From the NCBI GenBank assembly GCA_964412235.1, contig CAYPNT010000015.1, forward strand, positions 1-45,685: 45,685 bases of DNA. Direction: 5' to 3'. Source of the stretch: JAYZQT01 sp964412235. Lineage in GTDB: Bacteria > Pseudomonadota > Alphaproteobacteria > MPNO01 > UBA830. Both the position numbers and the translations under genes were made by a program. Below the pieces are notes generated by a model. It saw only the letters and a list, made by a program, of their open reading frames with translations, was not told where the DNA came from and ran no database searches. Shown piece by piece: positions 9,082 through 17,720 of this stretch (its first letter is position 1; each line of letters begins with the position of its first letter).

Positions 9082-10641
9082 CTAACCGTTTGCTTTATCC
9101 TCTTCAGAATAACGCGGAAATATTGGGGCTGGTTTAGGAAGTTGGTGTCCGGTAGTTAGCGCATAGTTGCTTCCTATATGACTGAAATCTCGTGAACCTT
9201 CTGAAATAGATAAGAGGTCGAGTAATCTTGATCCCGCATTTGGCATAAATGGCTGTATATAAAGGCCGAGGTGTCGGATCGTTTCAACAAGGACGTATAG
9301 CACAGTATCGCGCCTTACCGGATCTTCTTTGTGAAGTTTCCAAGGTTCTTGTTGGTCCACATAGACATTTGCGGCGCGCACTATGGTCCAAATAGATGCC
9401 AACGCCTCGCTAAATGCCTGATTGTCTATCTGCGTTCGTAGTGTTTCAATAGTTTTTGACGCTTTTGATAAAATTTCTCTGTCGTCTCGGGTGAAATCAT
9501 TAGGTACAGGTATATAACCATCGCAATAGCGGGCCACCATGGATAATACGCGCTGCGCGAGGTTACCTAAGTCGTTAGCGAGTTCACTATTAATGCGATT
9601 AACAATAGAGTGACGAGAGAAATCACCGTCGTTACCGAAAGGCACTTCTCTTAGTAAATAATATCTAACCGGATCTAGCCCATAAGTTTCGACAATTTCC
9701 CGCGGGTCAATAATATTGCCAAGGGATTTAGAAATTTTTTGGCCTTCGTTTGTCCACCATCCGTGTGCAAATATTCGTTTTGGGGGTTGTAGTCCCGCCC
9801 CCATAAGAAATGCAGGCCAATACACTGCATGAAATCGAAGAATATCTTTTCCCACCATATGCAAATCAGCTGGCCAATACTTAGTGTACTTTTCTCCAGA
9901 TCGATCTGGATAATCTATTGCGGTAATGTAGTTGGTGAGTGCGTCAAGCCATACGTACATAATGTGGTCTTTGTCGCCGGGAACGCCCACACCCCACTTG
10001 AAACTCGTCCTGGATATTGAGAGGTCGTGCATCCCCCCTTTAACGAAACTGATAACTTCATTGCGGCGTGATAAAGGTGCGATGAAGTCGGGATTGTCAT
10101 TATAAAACTTTAGTAGCGGCTCCTGCCACTTCGAAAGATCAAAAAAATAGCTTGGTTCTTCGACCCACTCACATTCCGCTCCTGAGGGAGCTATTTTTTT
10201 ACCCCCGCCTCCATCAGAAAGTTCGTCGTCGGAATAGAAAGCTTCGTCTCGCACTGCATACCATCCGTTGTAGGTACCCAAATAAATATGCCCGTTTTGT
10301 TCCAACGCGGACCATATCTCCTGGCTTGCAACGGAGTGCCGCTTTTCTGTTGTTCTAATAAATGAATCATTACTGAAATTCATAAATTTCGATAGGTCGC
10401 GAAAATTCTCGGATACTTTGTCAGTAAAACTTTGTGGGTCGAGGCCTGCTGAATTTGCAGATTTTTCCACTTTTTGGCCGTGTTCATCGGTACCAGTAAG
10501 AAAAAATACCTCGTATCCGTCTAATCGTTTGAAACGTGCTAAAACATCGCAAGCAAGGGTAGTGTATGCGTGCCCTATATGAGGAAGGTCGTTTACATAA
10601 TAAATTGGTGTTGTGAGGTAATACGACTTTGGACCAATCAT
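9082..10641 (-). CDS. metG: Methionyl-tRNA synthetase
   Basis: Charges tRNA-Met; class I synthetase, cytoplasmic. In 519 residues it shows the HIGH signature (PHIGHAYT) with the adjacent TGTDEHGQKVEK segment, the W-Y-x-x-RDE connective region and the KMSKS loop as KISKSLGN, followed by the helical anticodon-binding domain. The C-terminal tRNA-binding (EMAP-like) extension of the E. coli protein is absent, as in other alphaproteobacteria. It lies downstream of holB with a 47-base gap, inside the conserved mltB-rlpA-dacA-tmk-holB-metG run. Confidence 0.97.
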   Translation of the reverse strand: MIGPKSYYLTTPIYYVNDLPHIGHAYTTLACDVLARFKRLDGYEVFFLTGTDEHGQKVEKSANSAGLDPQSFTDKVSENFRDLSKFMNFSNDSFIRTTEKRHSVASQEIWSALEQNGHIYLGTYNGWYAVRDEAFYSDDELSDGGGGKKIAPSGAECEWVEEPSYFFDLSKWQEPLLKFYNDNPDFIAPLSRRNEVISFVKGGMHDLSISRTSFKWGVGVPGDKDHIMYVWLDALTNYITAIDYPDRSGEKYTKYWPADLHMVGKDILRFHAVYWPAFLMGAGLQPPKRIFAHGWWTNEGQKISKSLGNIIDPREIVETYGLDPVRYYLLREVPFGNDGDFSRHSIVNRINSELANDLGNLAQRVLSMVARYCDGYIPVPNDFTRDDREILSKASKTIETLRTQIDNQAFSEALASIWTIVRAANVYVDQQEPWKLHKEDPVRRDTVLYVLVETIRHLGLYIQPFMPNAGSRLLDLLSISEGSRDFSHIGSNYALTTGHQLPKPAPIFPRYSEEDKANG

Positions 10642-10688
10642 TGTGGTTCCCTAAAACATTTTTTGCCTAAGTTGATAAGAATAAGGTC

Positions 10689-11810
10689 TTATACACGGGT
10701 CTGAGCTACATTTGCCATAGTTCCGAATATACTCAATATGACCTCTCTTCGATCTAAATTAAGGTTATCGGCCGTAGCAAAGAGTTCAATGGTGTGTTCC
10801 CAAACTTTAGTCCATTGCATTGGGCTACCCAAATTTTGCAAACGGGAAAGTGGCGCTACCTCCACTACACCATAGCCAAGACTAATTAGGTCAGTTTTTC
10901 CTATGGCTGACTTAATCAAGTCAGCAATGTTACGTGTCGTCAGTTCTTGTGTTGTTTTCCAGTATTGCTCATTCTCTCGCCCGGCAATAAGATCTGCGAA
11001 CTTATGTGCATTTTCTGTATCGATTTCTGGGAATGTATTGAAGATTGTCATTAGCTCCTGTTGAATTTCCAGTCCGTCATTTGTGCGTAATTCGAGTGCA
11101 CGTCCAATACTTCCATCAGAAAGTCTGATTAGGGTTTGTCGTTCATCCTGGCTGATATTGGGGAGATAGGATTGGAGCAGGTTGTCCAAGATATTTTCAG
11201 AAAGGGGAGGTAATTTTAAATGAGTACAGCGTGACTTTATTGTTGAAATTAACCGGTTAGGTATGTGACAGACAAGTAAGAATATTACCTTATTGGGGGG
11301 TTCCTCTAACAGTTTTAATAACGCATTTGCGGCGTTTGTATTAAGGTTTTCAGCCCCATCTATAATAACGACACGCCAGCCTCCTTCCGCGGAGGTAAGT
11401 GATAAAGAACGGCTGATATCTCTAATTTTGTCCACAGCAATCACGGTTTGCATGCCTTTGCCGTCTTCCGAACGCTCAAGTTTAACTACTGAAAGGTCAG
11501 GATGCCCATTTATTGCTACACGATGGAATATGGGGTGTTCACTACTCATATGTAGGGATGGTTCATCACTTTCATTTAATATTTCCTTATCAAATAATGC
11601 GGGAAGCGCTTCATTTGACGATGTCCCCCTATTTGCGAGTAAAAATCGAGCAAGGCGATAAGCTAAGGTAGCCTTTCCGACGCCCTTTGGACCACTGATT
11701 AACCATGCATGATGAAGACGAGTAGCCTTATGCGCTGTGAAAAAGTATTGTTCAGCGGTCGTGTGTCCGTAAAACCTGTCATTTTCTTGCGGAGGGGGTA
11801 TTTCGTTCAT
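10689..11810 (-). CDS. holB: DNA polymerase III delta' subunit
   Basis: Component of the clamp loader that places the beta clamp on DNA. The 373-residue AAA+ protein has a Walker A motif in GPKGVGKAT, then IIDGAENLNTNAANALLKLL with LEEPP, and the SRC motif in STIKSRCTHL. This loader motif set, together with its place directly after tmk, supports delta' and not gamma/tau, as no long C-terminal extension is present. Its start overlaps the tmk stop by four bases (ATGA). Confidence 0.93.
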   Translation of the reverse strand: MNEIPPPQENDRFYGHTTAEQYFFTAHKATRLHHAWLISGPKGVGKATLAYRLARFLLANRGTSSNEALPALFDKEILNESDEPSLHMSSEHPIFHRVAINGHPDLSVVKLERSEDGKGMQTVIAVDKIRDISRSLSLTSAEGGWRVVIIDGAENLNTNAANALLKLLEEPPNKVIFLLVCHIPNRLISTIKSRCTHLKLPPLSENILDNLLQSYLPNISQDERQTLIRLSDGSIGRALELRTNDGLEIQQELMTIFNTFPEIDTENAHKFADLIAGRENEQYWKTTQELTTRNIADLIKSAIGKTDLISLGYGVVEVAPLSRLQNLGSPMQWTKVWEHTIELFATADNLNLDRREVILSIFGTMANVAQTRV

Positions 11811-12439
11811 TGCTTGATATTGATCTTAAGACGTTCCGATACACAGTTGCTTATCTGTAAGTTGACAGTGTGGATATCGCTAACCGCGTCAACAACAACG
11901 CACCGTTCTGGATTGTTTTTTGCGATTTCAAGAAATCCAAGGCGTAGCCTTTGGTGAAAATCCGTATCCATCTGTTCATAACGGTCGGGTTTATCGGTGG
12001 AAGAATTTATTCTTGACATACCAATTTCTACAGGAATATCGAGGATGATGGTTAAATCCGGTTCTACGTCGCCAAGAGAAATTTGGTATAGAATTTCAAT
12101 AGCTTCTAACTCCAGACCTAAACCGTACCCTTGATACGCTCGCGTTGAGTCTGCGAACCTATCCGATAATACCCAATCACCGCGGTTTAATGCCGGTCTA
12201 ATAAGAGTGGTATAATGGTCAGCTCGTGCAGCGAAATGTAGTAGGGCTTCAGTAGGAGCATCCCAGTTAGATGTAGGATTAAGCAATAAATCACGAATTA
12301 TTTCCGCGCCGGCGGAGCCGCCGGGTTCCCGGGTGATCGTCACTGGCAAGTCTAAGGTGTTTAAAGCGCTAGCCAGCAAAGCAATTTGGGTGGATTTACC
12401 TGCTCCTTCTCCACCTTCAAATGTAATAAACTTTCCCAT
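11807..12439 (-). CDS. tmk: Thymidylate kinase
   Basis: Phosphorylates dTMP to dTDP in dTTP synthesis. MGKFITFEGGEGAGKST carries the P-loop. TREPGG and DRFADSTRAYQG (the DRx motif) follow, and the 210-residue length is usual for the family. I chose the ATG at 12439 because family members begin two to eight residues before FITFEG. A longer frame starts at 12472 (MFFGDLPKYLV), but it would add eleven atypical residues overlapping the dacA 3' end. Neither start has a convincing Shine-Dalgarno. The stop overlaps holB by 4 bases. Confidence 0.94.
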   Translation of the reverse strand: MGKFITFEGGEGAGKSTQIALLASALNTLDLPVTITREPGGSAGAEIIRDLLLNPTSNWDAPTEALLHFAARADHYTTLIRPALNRGDWVLSDRFADSTRAYQGYGLGLELEAIEILYQISLGDVEPDLTIILDIPVEIGMSRINSSTDKPDRYEQMDTDFHQRLRLGFLEIAKNNPERCVVVDAVSDIHTVNLQISNCVSERLKINIKQ

Positions 12440-12449
12440 GACTAAATAT

Positions 12450-13592
12450 TTAGGAAGGTCCCCAAAGAACATGTTTTACTGCGGCCCCGAGCCTGCCAAT
12501 TAACCCAAGCTGAGCCACGTCATTGCCTGCAAAAAGTTCAAATTCTTTATTTTGTACTCCAGGCGCAGAAATTTTTAATGTTCCTAATTCTTGCCCTCTT
12601 TTTATCGGTGCGGCAACAGGGTTAGTCATTACTGCTGTTACCTTAAGCTTTTTTGTCACTATCACGGGAACTGTAATCTTGATATCGCTTGAGACTACAA
12701 GAGGTAACTTTGCAGAAGTTCCCAACCATACGTCGGCCTTGGTTACTTCCTCATTTTTTTTAAAAAGAATAATTGGTTTAAACGCCCGAAAGGCCCATTC
12801 CATAAGCCGAAAAGATTCCACTGACCGTTGGCGAACACTTTTCATGCCGTTCAGTACTAAAATGATACGTCGTCCCTTTCTGATTGCAGAAGCCGTGAGG
12901 CCATAGCCTGCCGTTTTTGTGTGGCCGGTCTTAAGACCATCCGCACCGATGTTTCGATAAAGCAGTGGATTTCGGTTTCCTTGTTTAATTTGATTGTATT
13001 TAAAGGTTTTCTCAGCAAAAATTTTATAGAGCTGTGGGAATTTTTCTATCACAAGCGCTGATAGAGTCCCGAGATCTCTGGCGGACATTTGTTGGTTAGG
13101 GTGCGGCCAGCCGGTCGCATTGTTAAACGTACTATTTATAAGGCCCAGCTCTTGCGCCTTCTTTGTCATTAATTTGGCGAAGGCTGTTTCACTGCCTGAA
13201 ATGCCTTCTGCAATAACAATGCACGCATCATTGCCTGACTGAACAATAATACCCCGCAATAAATTCGATATTGATACATGATCACCTATTCTAACGAACA
13301 TTTTTGAACCGCCCTTTCGCCAGGCTTTCTTACTTACAATGAATTTATCTTCCAGGGAGAGAGAACGATTTTTAATAAGCTCAAAAACGATATAAATTGT
13401 CATAAGCTTACTCATTGATGCTGGGGGAAGGGCTAAATCAGCATTTTTATTCAATAAGACAGTATTTGTAGACAGGTCTATAATGTACGCGCTACGGGCA
13501 GTGGTTTTAATCGTTTGCGCGGTTGAGGGAAATCCTCCGGTAAACGTAAAAACGAAGGCCGAAAAAAGCAGGCTGGTGGCTAATTTGTACAT
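12450..13592 (-). CDS. dacA: D-alanyl-D-alanine carboxypeptidase (penicillin-binding protein, DacA/DacF type)
   Basis: Periplasmic low-molecular-weight PBP that trims the terminal D-Ala of peptidoglycan stem peptides. A signal peptide (about 1-25, ending PSTAQ) precedes the catalytic domain. The three active-site motifs are present: SMSK (S59, K62), SGN (119-121) and KTG (221-223). A beta-rich C-terminal domain follows, as in PBP5. The length of 380 residues is typical. It is part of the wall-enzyme trio mltB-rlpA-dacA transcribed together, ahead of tmk. Confidence 0.94.
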   Translation of the reverse strand: MYKLATSLLFSAFVFTFTGGFPSTAQTIKTTARSAYIIDLSTNTVLLNKNADLALPPASMSKLMTIYIVFELIKNRSLSLEDKFIVSKKAWRKGGSKMFVRIGDHVSISNLLRGIIVQSGNDACIVIAEGISGSETAFAKLMTKKAQELGLINSTFNNATGWPHPNQQMSARDLGTLSALVIEKFPQLYKIFAEKTFKYNQIKQGNRNPLLYRNIGADGLKTGHTKTAGYGLTASAIRKGRRIILVLNGMKSVRQRSVESFRLMEWAFRAFKPIILFKKNEEVTKADVWLGTSAKLPLVVSSDIKITVPVIVTKKLKVTAVMTNPVAAPIKRGQELGTLKISAPGVQNKEFELFAGNDVAQLGLIGRLGAAVKHVLWGPS

Positions 13593-13658
13593 TTATCTTT
13601 TAAGCTTCTCCATCAGCTATCTTCTTCTAAAAATGGGGCACAGAGAAGGCATGCTTTC

Positions 13659-14612
13659 CTAATCTACAACTATACGGGCTTTTGGGAACCCAGCAGAAAT
13701 AATCTTTGAGAGAATAGCGTCCGCCGTACTGGTTTGCTGTATTGGGCCTATTCTAACTCTATAATACTTTTGTCGACCTATTTTTACTTCATTCAACCAG
13801 GCAGCCCCAAATTGGGATAGCTCTGTGCGAATTTTAGAGGCATTCGCAAACCCAATAAACGCCCCGGCTTGTACATATAAATGAGTGATTTTAGGAACTG
13901 GACGGTTATTAACTAATGTTTGAGAAACTGTTCCTTGAACTGTGCCGTGTGAATGAATGCCTTTAGGGATGGATTTATTTTGAGTTGCAATATTTTGTGA
14001 TTTTAGGGAATGTCTTTCCACGGACCTATTGCTGATACCCTTCGCATTTATTTTATCATTAACAGGTATTGCACCACGTAATGCTGCGAGTTTTAAGCGC
14101 TGACTTTGATCTGCAACAATTTCGACTCGCACTCTTGCCGTTCCAGAACGGTGAAACCCTAGTAATTGAGCGGCTCGACGTGATACATCAATGATACGAC
14201 CGCGGGCAAATGGCCCGCGATCATTTATCCGAAGCATTAAAGATCGGCCATTTTGGAGATTCAAGACACGAACTACCGACGGCATCGGTAAGGTCCTATG
14301 CGCAGCGGTCAGCATATTCATGTCGTATATTTCTCCATTTGCCGTTTTCTTTCCATGAAATTTTGGTCCGTACCAGGAAGCTATACCGGTTTCAATATAG
14401 TTAAAGTCCTCTGCAGGATAATACCATGTGTTTTCAATACGGTACGGTTGCCCAACTTTATACATTCCTTGCGTTTTGGGAACGTTTTCCGTTTTCTTTT
14501 GCGTTTGGATAAGCTTTTTAGCTCCATGGACAACAAATTGGGTTTCCGCACACCCGTTTATTAAAATAGCAATAAAAAGCAAAACAATACTTTTTATCAA
14601 CCCACGTTTCAT
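13659..14612 (-). CDS. rlpA: RlpA septal lytic transglycosylase lipoprotein with SPOR domain
   Basis: Outer-membrane lipoprotein that cleaves stem-less glycan strands at the septum. The signal peptide ends in a lipobox with Cys21 (AILINGC). The double-psi beta-barrel RlpA domain spans roughly residues 75-170, with GIASWYGPKFHGKKTANGE, TAAHRTLPMPS and the catalytic-Asp segment RINDRGPFARGRIIDVS. The last about 75 residues (HLYVQAGAFIGFANASKIRT onward) are a SPOR domain that binds denuded septal peptidoglycan. The linker is low-complexity. The start overlaps the mltB stop by four bases. Confidence 0.94.
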   Translation of the reverse strand: MKRGLIKSIVLLFIAILINGCAETQFVVHGAKKLIQTQKKTENVPKTQGMYKVGQPYRIENTWYYPAEDFNYIETGIASWYGPKFHGKKTANGEIYDMNMLTAAHRTLPMPSVVRVLNLQNGRSLMLRINDRGPFARGRIIDVSRRAAQLLGFHRSGTARVRVEIVADQSQRLKLAALRGAIPVNDKINAKGISNRSVERHSLKSQNIATQNKSIPKGIHSHGTVQGTVSQTLVNNRPVPKITHLYVQAGAFIGFANASKIRTELSQFGAAWLNEVKIGRQKYYRVRIGPIQQTSTADAILSKIISAGFPKARIVVD

Positions 14613-15625
14613 TTCAAATTTCCAATTTCATCTGCGAGTAGACCCACTGTTAGCGCATAATGGTGGGCGCAATTGTAGGACATAATTGCACTATAGTTAG
14701 TGTAAACGAGAAAAGCGTCTCCTTTAGCGCCATCTGGAAGAACCAAGGCCGCCTTTAAATCATTGTTTTGCATTAAAGAACCATCGGGCCGACGGACACC
14801 AAGTTTGTGCCATTCACTTAAAGGTTTAAGAGCAGATGTTTTTGCCCGACAGCCGGGGGATGCTCGACGTTTAAATTTACCAATCGCCGCGATTAAGGCA
14901 CGAGGGACAGCGACTTTCTGGCCCCAGGTTTGTTGGGCGGACCAACGATGTTTGGAAAGATAGTTTGCTATAGAGGCAAATATATCCGCCTTGTTGTTCC
15001 ATATGTCTCGACGCCCGTCCCCATCAAAATCCTGGGCGAATGCCAGATAACTTGAAGGCATAAATTGCGGCTGCCCCATCGCTCCCGCCCAAGATCCCAG
15101 TAGACTTTCGGGGCCAATGTAGCCTCGATTAACCATTTCTAGGGTAGCGAATAGTTGTTCTTTAAAAAATTTTTCTCTACGGGCATCGTAGGCAAGTGTT
15201 GCGACCGCGGGGATAACAGGAACGTTTCCCTTCACAGAACCATATCGTGTTTCTATCCCCCATATTGCTACGATAAAACGTCCTTGTACGCCGTATCTGG
15301 AGGAAACTTTATTCAGGAGATTATTATGCTTACGCAGTTTTTGGGTGCCAGATTTAACATTTTTGTTTGTAATTATTCTGTCTTGGTAGTTTTGAAGCGT
15401 TAGCTTGAACTCGGCTTGGTTGCGGTCGCGTTTAATTACGCGCCGGTTTGGTTTTACGTTTGTAAGAAGTAGTTGTATAACTTTGTGAGGAATTCCGCGC
15501 GCTAGCGCCTCACTTCTAATTCCCACCAACCAGGCCTGGAATGTTCCTTTAGAGGCCGCCATACTGCTTTCCGGGAATAAAGCAACGCTAACAAAGAGCA
15601 TAAAAATTGCAGACCTTATATTCAT
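14609..15625 (-). CDS. mltB: Lytic murein transglycosylase, MltB family (GH103)
   Basis: Cleaves the glycan backbone of peptidoglycan to 1,6-anhydro products. The 338-residue protein has a cleaved signal peptide (MNIRSAIFMLFVSVALFPES, cleaved near SMAAS), the catalytic Glu in VAIWGIETRYGSVKGNVPV, and the GH103 segments QPQFMPSSYLAFAQDFDGDG and NKADIFASIANYL. There is no lipobox, so it is probably periplasmic and soluble, unlike E. coli MltB. First gene of the minus-strand block; the 235-bp region upstream is shared with the divergent ABC exporter gene. Confidence 0.93.
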   Translation of the reverse strand: MNIRSAIFMLFVSVALFPESSMAASKGTFQAWLVGIRSEALARGIPHKVIQLLLTNVKPNRRVIKRDRNQAEFKLTLQNYQDRIITNKNVKSGTQKLRKHNNLLNKVSSRYGVQGRFIVAIWGIETRYGSVKGNVPVIPAVATLAYDARREKFFKEQLFATLEMVNRGYIGPESLLGSWAGAMGQPQFMPSSYLAFAQDFDGDGRRDIWNNKADIFASIANYLSKHRWSAQQTWGQKVAVPRALIAAIGKFKRRASPGCRAKTSALKPLSEWHKLGVRRPDGSLMQNNDLKAALVLPDGAKGDAFLVYTNYSAIMSYNCAHHYALTVGLLADEIGNLK

Positions 15626-15860
15626 TATCCCTCTTGACTAGTCTTACACGTTGTAGTGACACAACCTTAAGCGACTCGCGACTAAATCTTACCTTTCAGA
15701 ACGTAAAAAACGAAATACTAAGTAAGAATAATGCATCTCTATTATCGGTTGCGTTCGGATAAATAGTATTTGTTTTTCAGCAGCATCCATCGTGGGCTCT
15801 AATTGAGAATTAAGCTAGAAATCATAATATTAATTTTCAAGTATTAAATAATACGACAAA

Positions 15861-17678
15861 ATGGCATATGAACCTCGCGCACTATCTGGCCGAAAATTAG
15901 ATCCTGGTTTTGAATGGGGCGCATTGCGTTCCCTAGCACCTTACTTGTGGTCGCGAGGTGGTTCGGAGGCTAAGACTAGAGTACTTGTTGCGCTAGTGTT
16001 TTTAGCAGGTGCTAAGGTAGCCACCGTATATATTCCAATAGTATATGGCTCGATTGTGGATAGTTTGGCTACGCAGGCCGATAACGTAATCTTAGTTCCG
16101 GTTTCTCTGATAATTGGCTTTGGTATCTTACGGGTTTTGTCTATTGCTTTTGCGGAATTAAGGGATGCAATTTTTACCAAAGTTGCGCAGCGAGCAATAA
16201 GGGATGTCGCACTGCGAACATTTCGACACCTTCATACATTGTCACTTAGATACCATTTAGAACGCCAGACTGGTGGCTTATCTCACGCTATAGAACGGGG
16301 TACAAAGGCGATCGACTTTCTCCTCCGCTTTATGCTTTTCAACATCCTACCGACATTGCTTGAAATCGCGTTTGTTTGTGGAATTTTGTGGAGCCTTTTT
16401 AGTTTTTTGTATGCGTTTATTACGTTTACATCGATTGTAGTTTACATCGCTTACACAATGATTGTCACAGAGTGGCGTTTAAAGTGGCGACGTCGAATGA
16501 ACGAAACCGATCAACGTGCAAATTCTCGTGCAATTGATAGTCTTCTAAATTTTGAGACAGTGAAATACTTTGGTAATGAAGACTTTGAAGCATCCAAGTA
16601 TGATGTTGATCTTCAAAAATATGAACGTGCTTCTGTCGTTAGCAAAAGCAGTTTGTCTCTCCTGAATATTGGCCAGGCATTTATAATTGGCGTAGGGCTT
16701 ACGCTAATAGTTTTGATAGCTGGCTATGATGTTGCTGATGGCGAAATGAGTATTGGTGATTTTGTTATGGTCAACACGTTTCTTATGCAGTTGTATATTC
16801 CCTTGAATTTTCTAGGGTTTGTCTATCGAGAGATAAAACAATCTCTCACTGATATGGAAGCGATGTTTTACCTGCTTACCACTGAACCAGAAGTTCGGGA
16901 CATGCCAGTAACCTATGATTTACGCCCTGGACCAGGCCTCATAGAGTTTTCAAACGTGTCATTTGGTTACGACCCAAGAAGGACAGTTCTGTCCGATGTT
17001 AGTTTTAGAGTTGAACCCGGTCAGAAATTTGCCATCGTTGGGCCAAGTGGTGCTGGAAAATCAACAATAGGGCGGCTTCTGTTCCGGTTCTATGATGCCG
17101 ATAATGGTGTAATTAGTGTTGATGGCGTGGATATTCGTGAAGCTACCCAGGAGAGTTTGCGAGCAAATATTGGCGTCGTTCCCCAGGATTGCGTTTTGTT
17201 TAACGATACCATTTTATATAACATAGCATATGGACGCCCTGAAGCGACCCAAGCAGAGGTAGAAGAGGCTGCCCGACAGGCAGCTATACATGATTTTATC
17301 ATCTCTACACCCGACAAGTATGAGACGCTGGTTGGAGAGCGTGGATTAAAAATTTCTGGTGGTGAAAAACAACGTGTAGCAATAGCGCGAACTATTCTAA
17401 AACGTCCACGAATTTTGATATTTGATGAAGCGACATCAGCCCTCGATACAACCACAGAGCGCGAAATACAAAACTCGCTCAACGAGATCTCTCAAAACAC
17501 AACGACGCTAATTATTGCCCATCGGCTCTCAACAATTAGCGATGCAGATAAAATTGTCGTACTTAACGAGGGTCGCATTGTGGAAGAGGGTACTCACATA
17601 GCGCTTTTAGCGAAAAACGGCCTTTATGCGGAGATGTGGAGGGAACAGCAGAGAGAAAATAATAAAGTATCCAACTAA
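15861..17678 (+). CDS. Atm1/HMT1-type ABC exporter (fused permease-ATPase)
   Basis: A 605-residue half-transporter of the inner membrane that should act as a homodimer. The N-terminal six-helix permease carries the Atm1 hallmarks LRYHLERQTGGLS, ERGTKAIDFLLRFMLFNI and NFETVKYFGNE. The ATPase domain has Walker A GPSGAGKST, signature SGGEKQRVAIARTIL, Walker B ILIFDEATSALD and the H-loop IIAHRLSTI. Bacterial Atm1-like proteins export glutathione conjugates or glutathione-complexed metals, and I infer that here. The gene stands alone, with AT-rich promoter-like DNA upstream. No clear ribosome-binding site is seen before the ATG. Confidence 0.93.
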   Translation: MAYEPRALSGRKLDPGFEWGALRSLAPYLWSRGGSEAKTRVLVALVFLAGAKVATVYIPIVYGSIVDSLATQADNVILVPVSLIIGFGILRVLSIAFAELRDAIFTKVAQRAIRDVALRTFRHLHTLSLRYHLERQTGGLSHAIERGTKAIDFLLRFMLFNILPTLLEIAFVCGILWSLFSFLYAFITFTSIVVYIAYTMIVTEWRLKWRRRMNETDQRANSRAIDSLLNFETVKYFGNEDFEASKYDVDLQKYERASVVSKSSLSLLNIGQAFIIGVGLTLIVLIAGYDVADGEMSIGDFVMVNTFLMQLYIPLNFLGFVYREIKQSLTDMEAMFYLLTTEPEVRDMPVTYDLRPGPGLIEFSNVSFGYDPRRTVLSDVSFRVEPGQKFAIVGPSGAGKSTIGRLLFRFYDADNGVISVDGVDIREATQESLRANIGVVPQDCVLFNDTILYNIAYGRPEATQAEVEEAARQAAIHDFIISTPDKYETLVGERGLKISGGEKQRVAIARTILKRPRILIFDEATSALDTTTEREIQNSLNEISQNTTTLIIAHRLSTISDADKIVVLNEGRIVEEGTHIALLAKNGLYAEMWREQQRENNKVSN

Positions 17679-17720
17679 CGGATGATGTTTTTGTATGTCT
17701 CTTCTTGACTTAGTGATGGA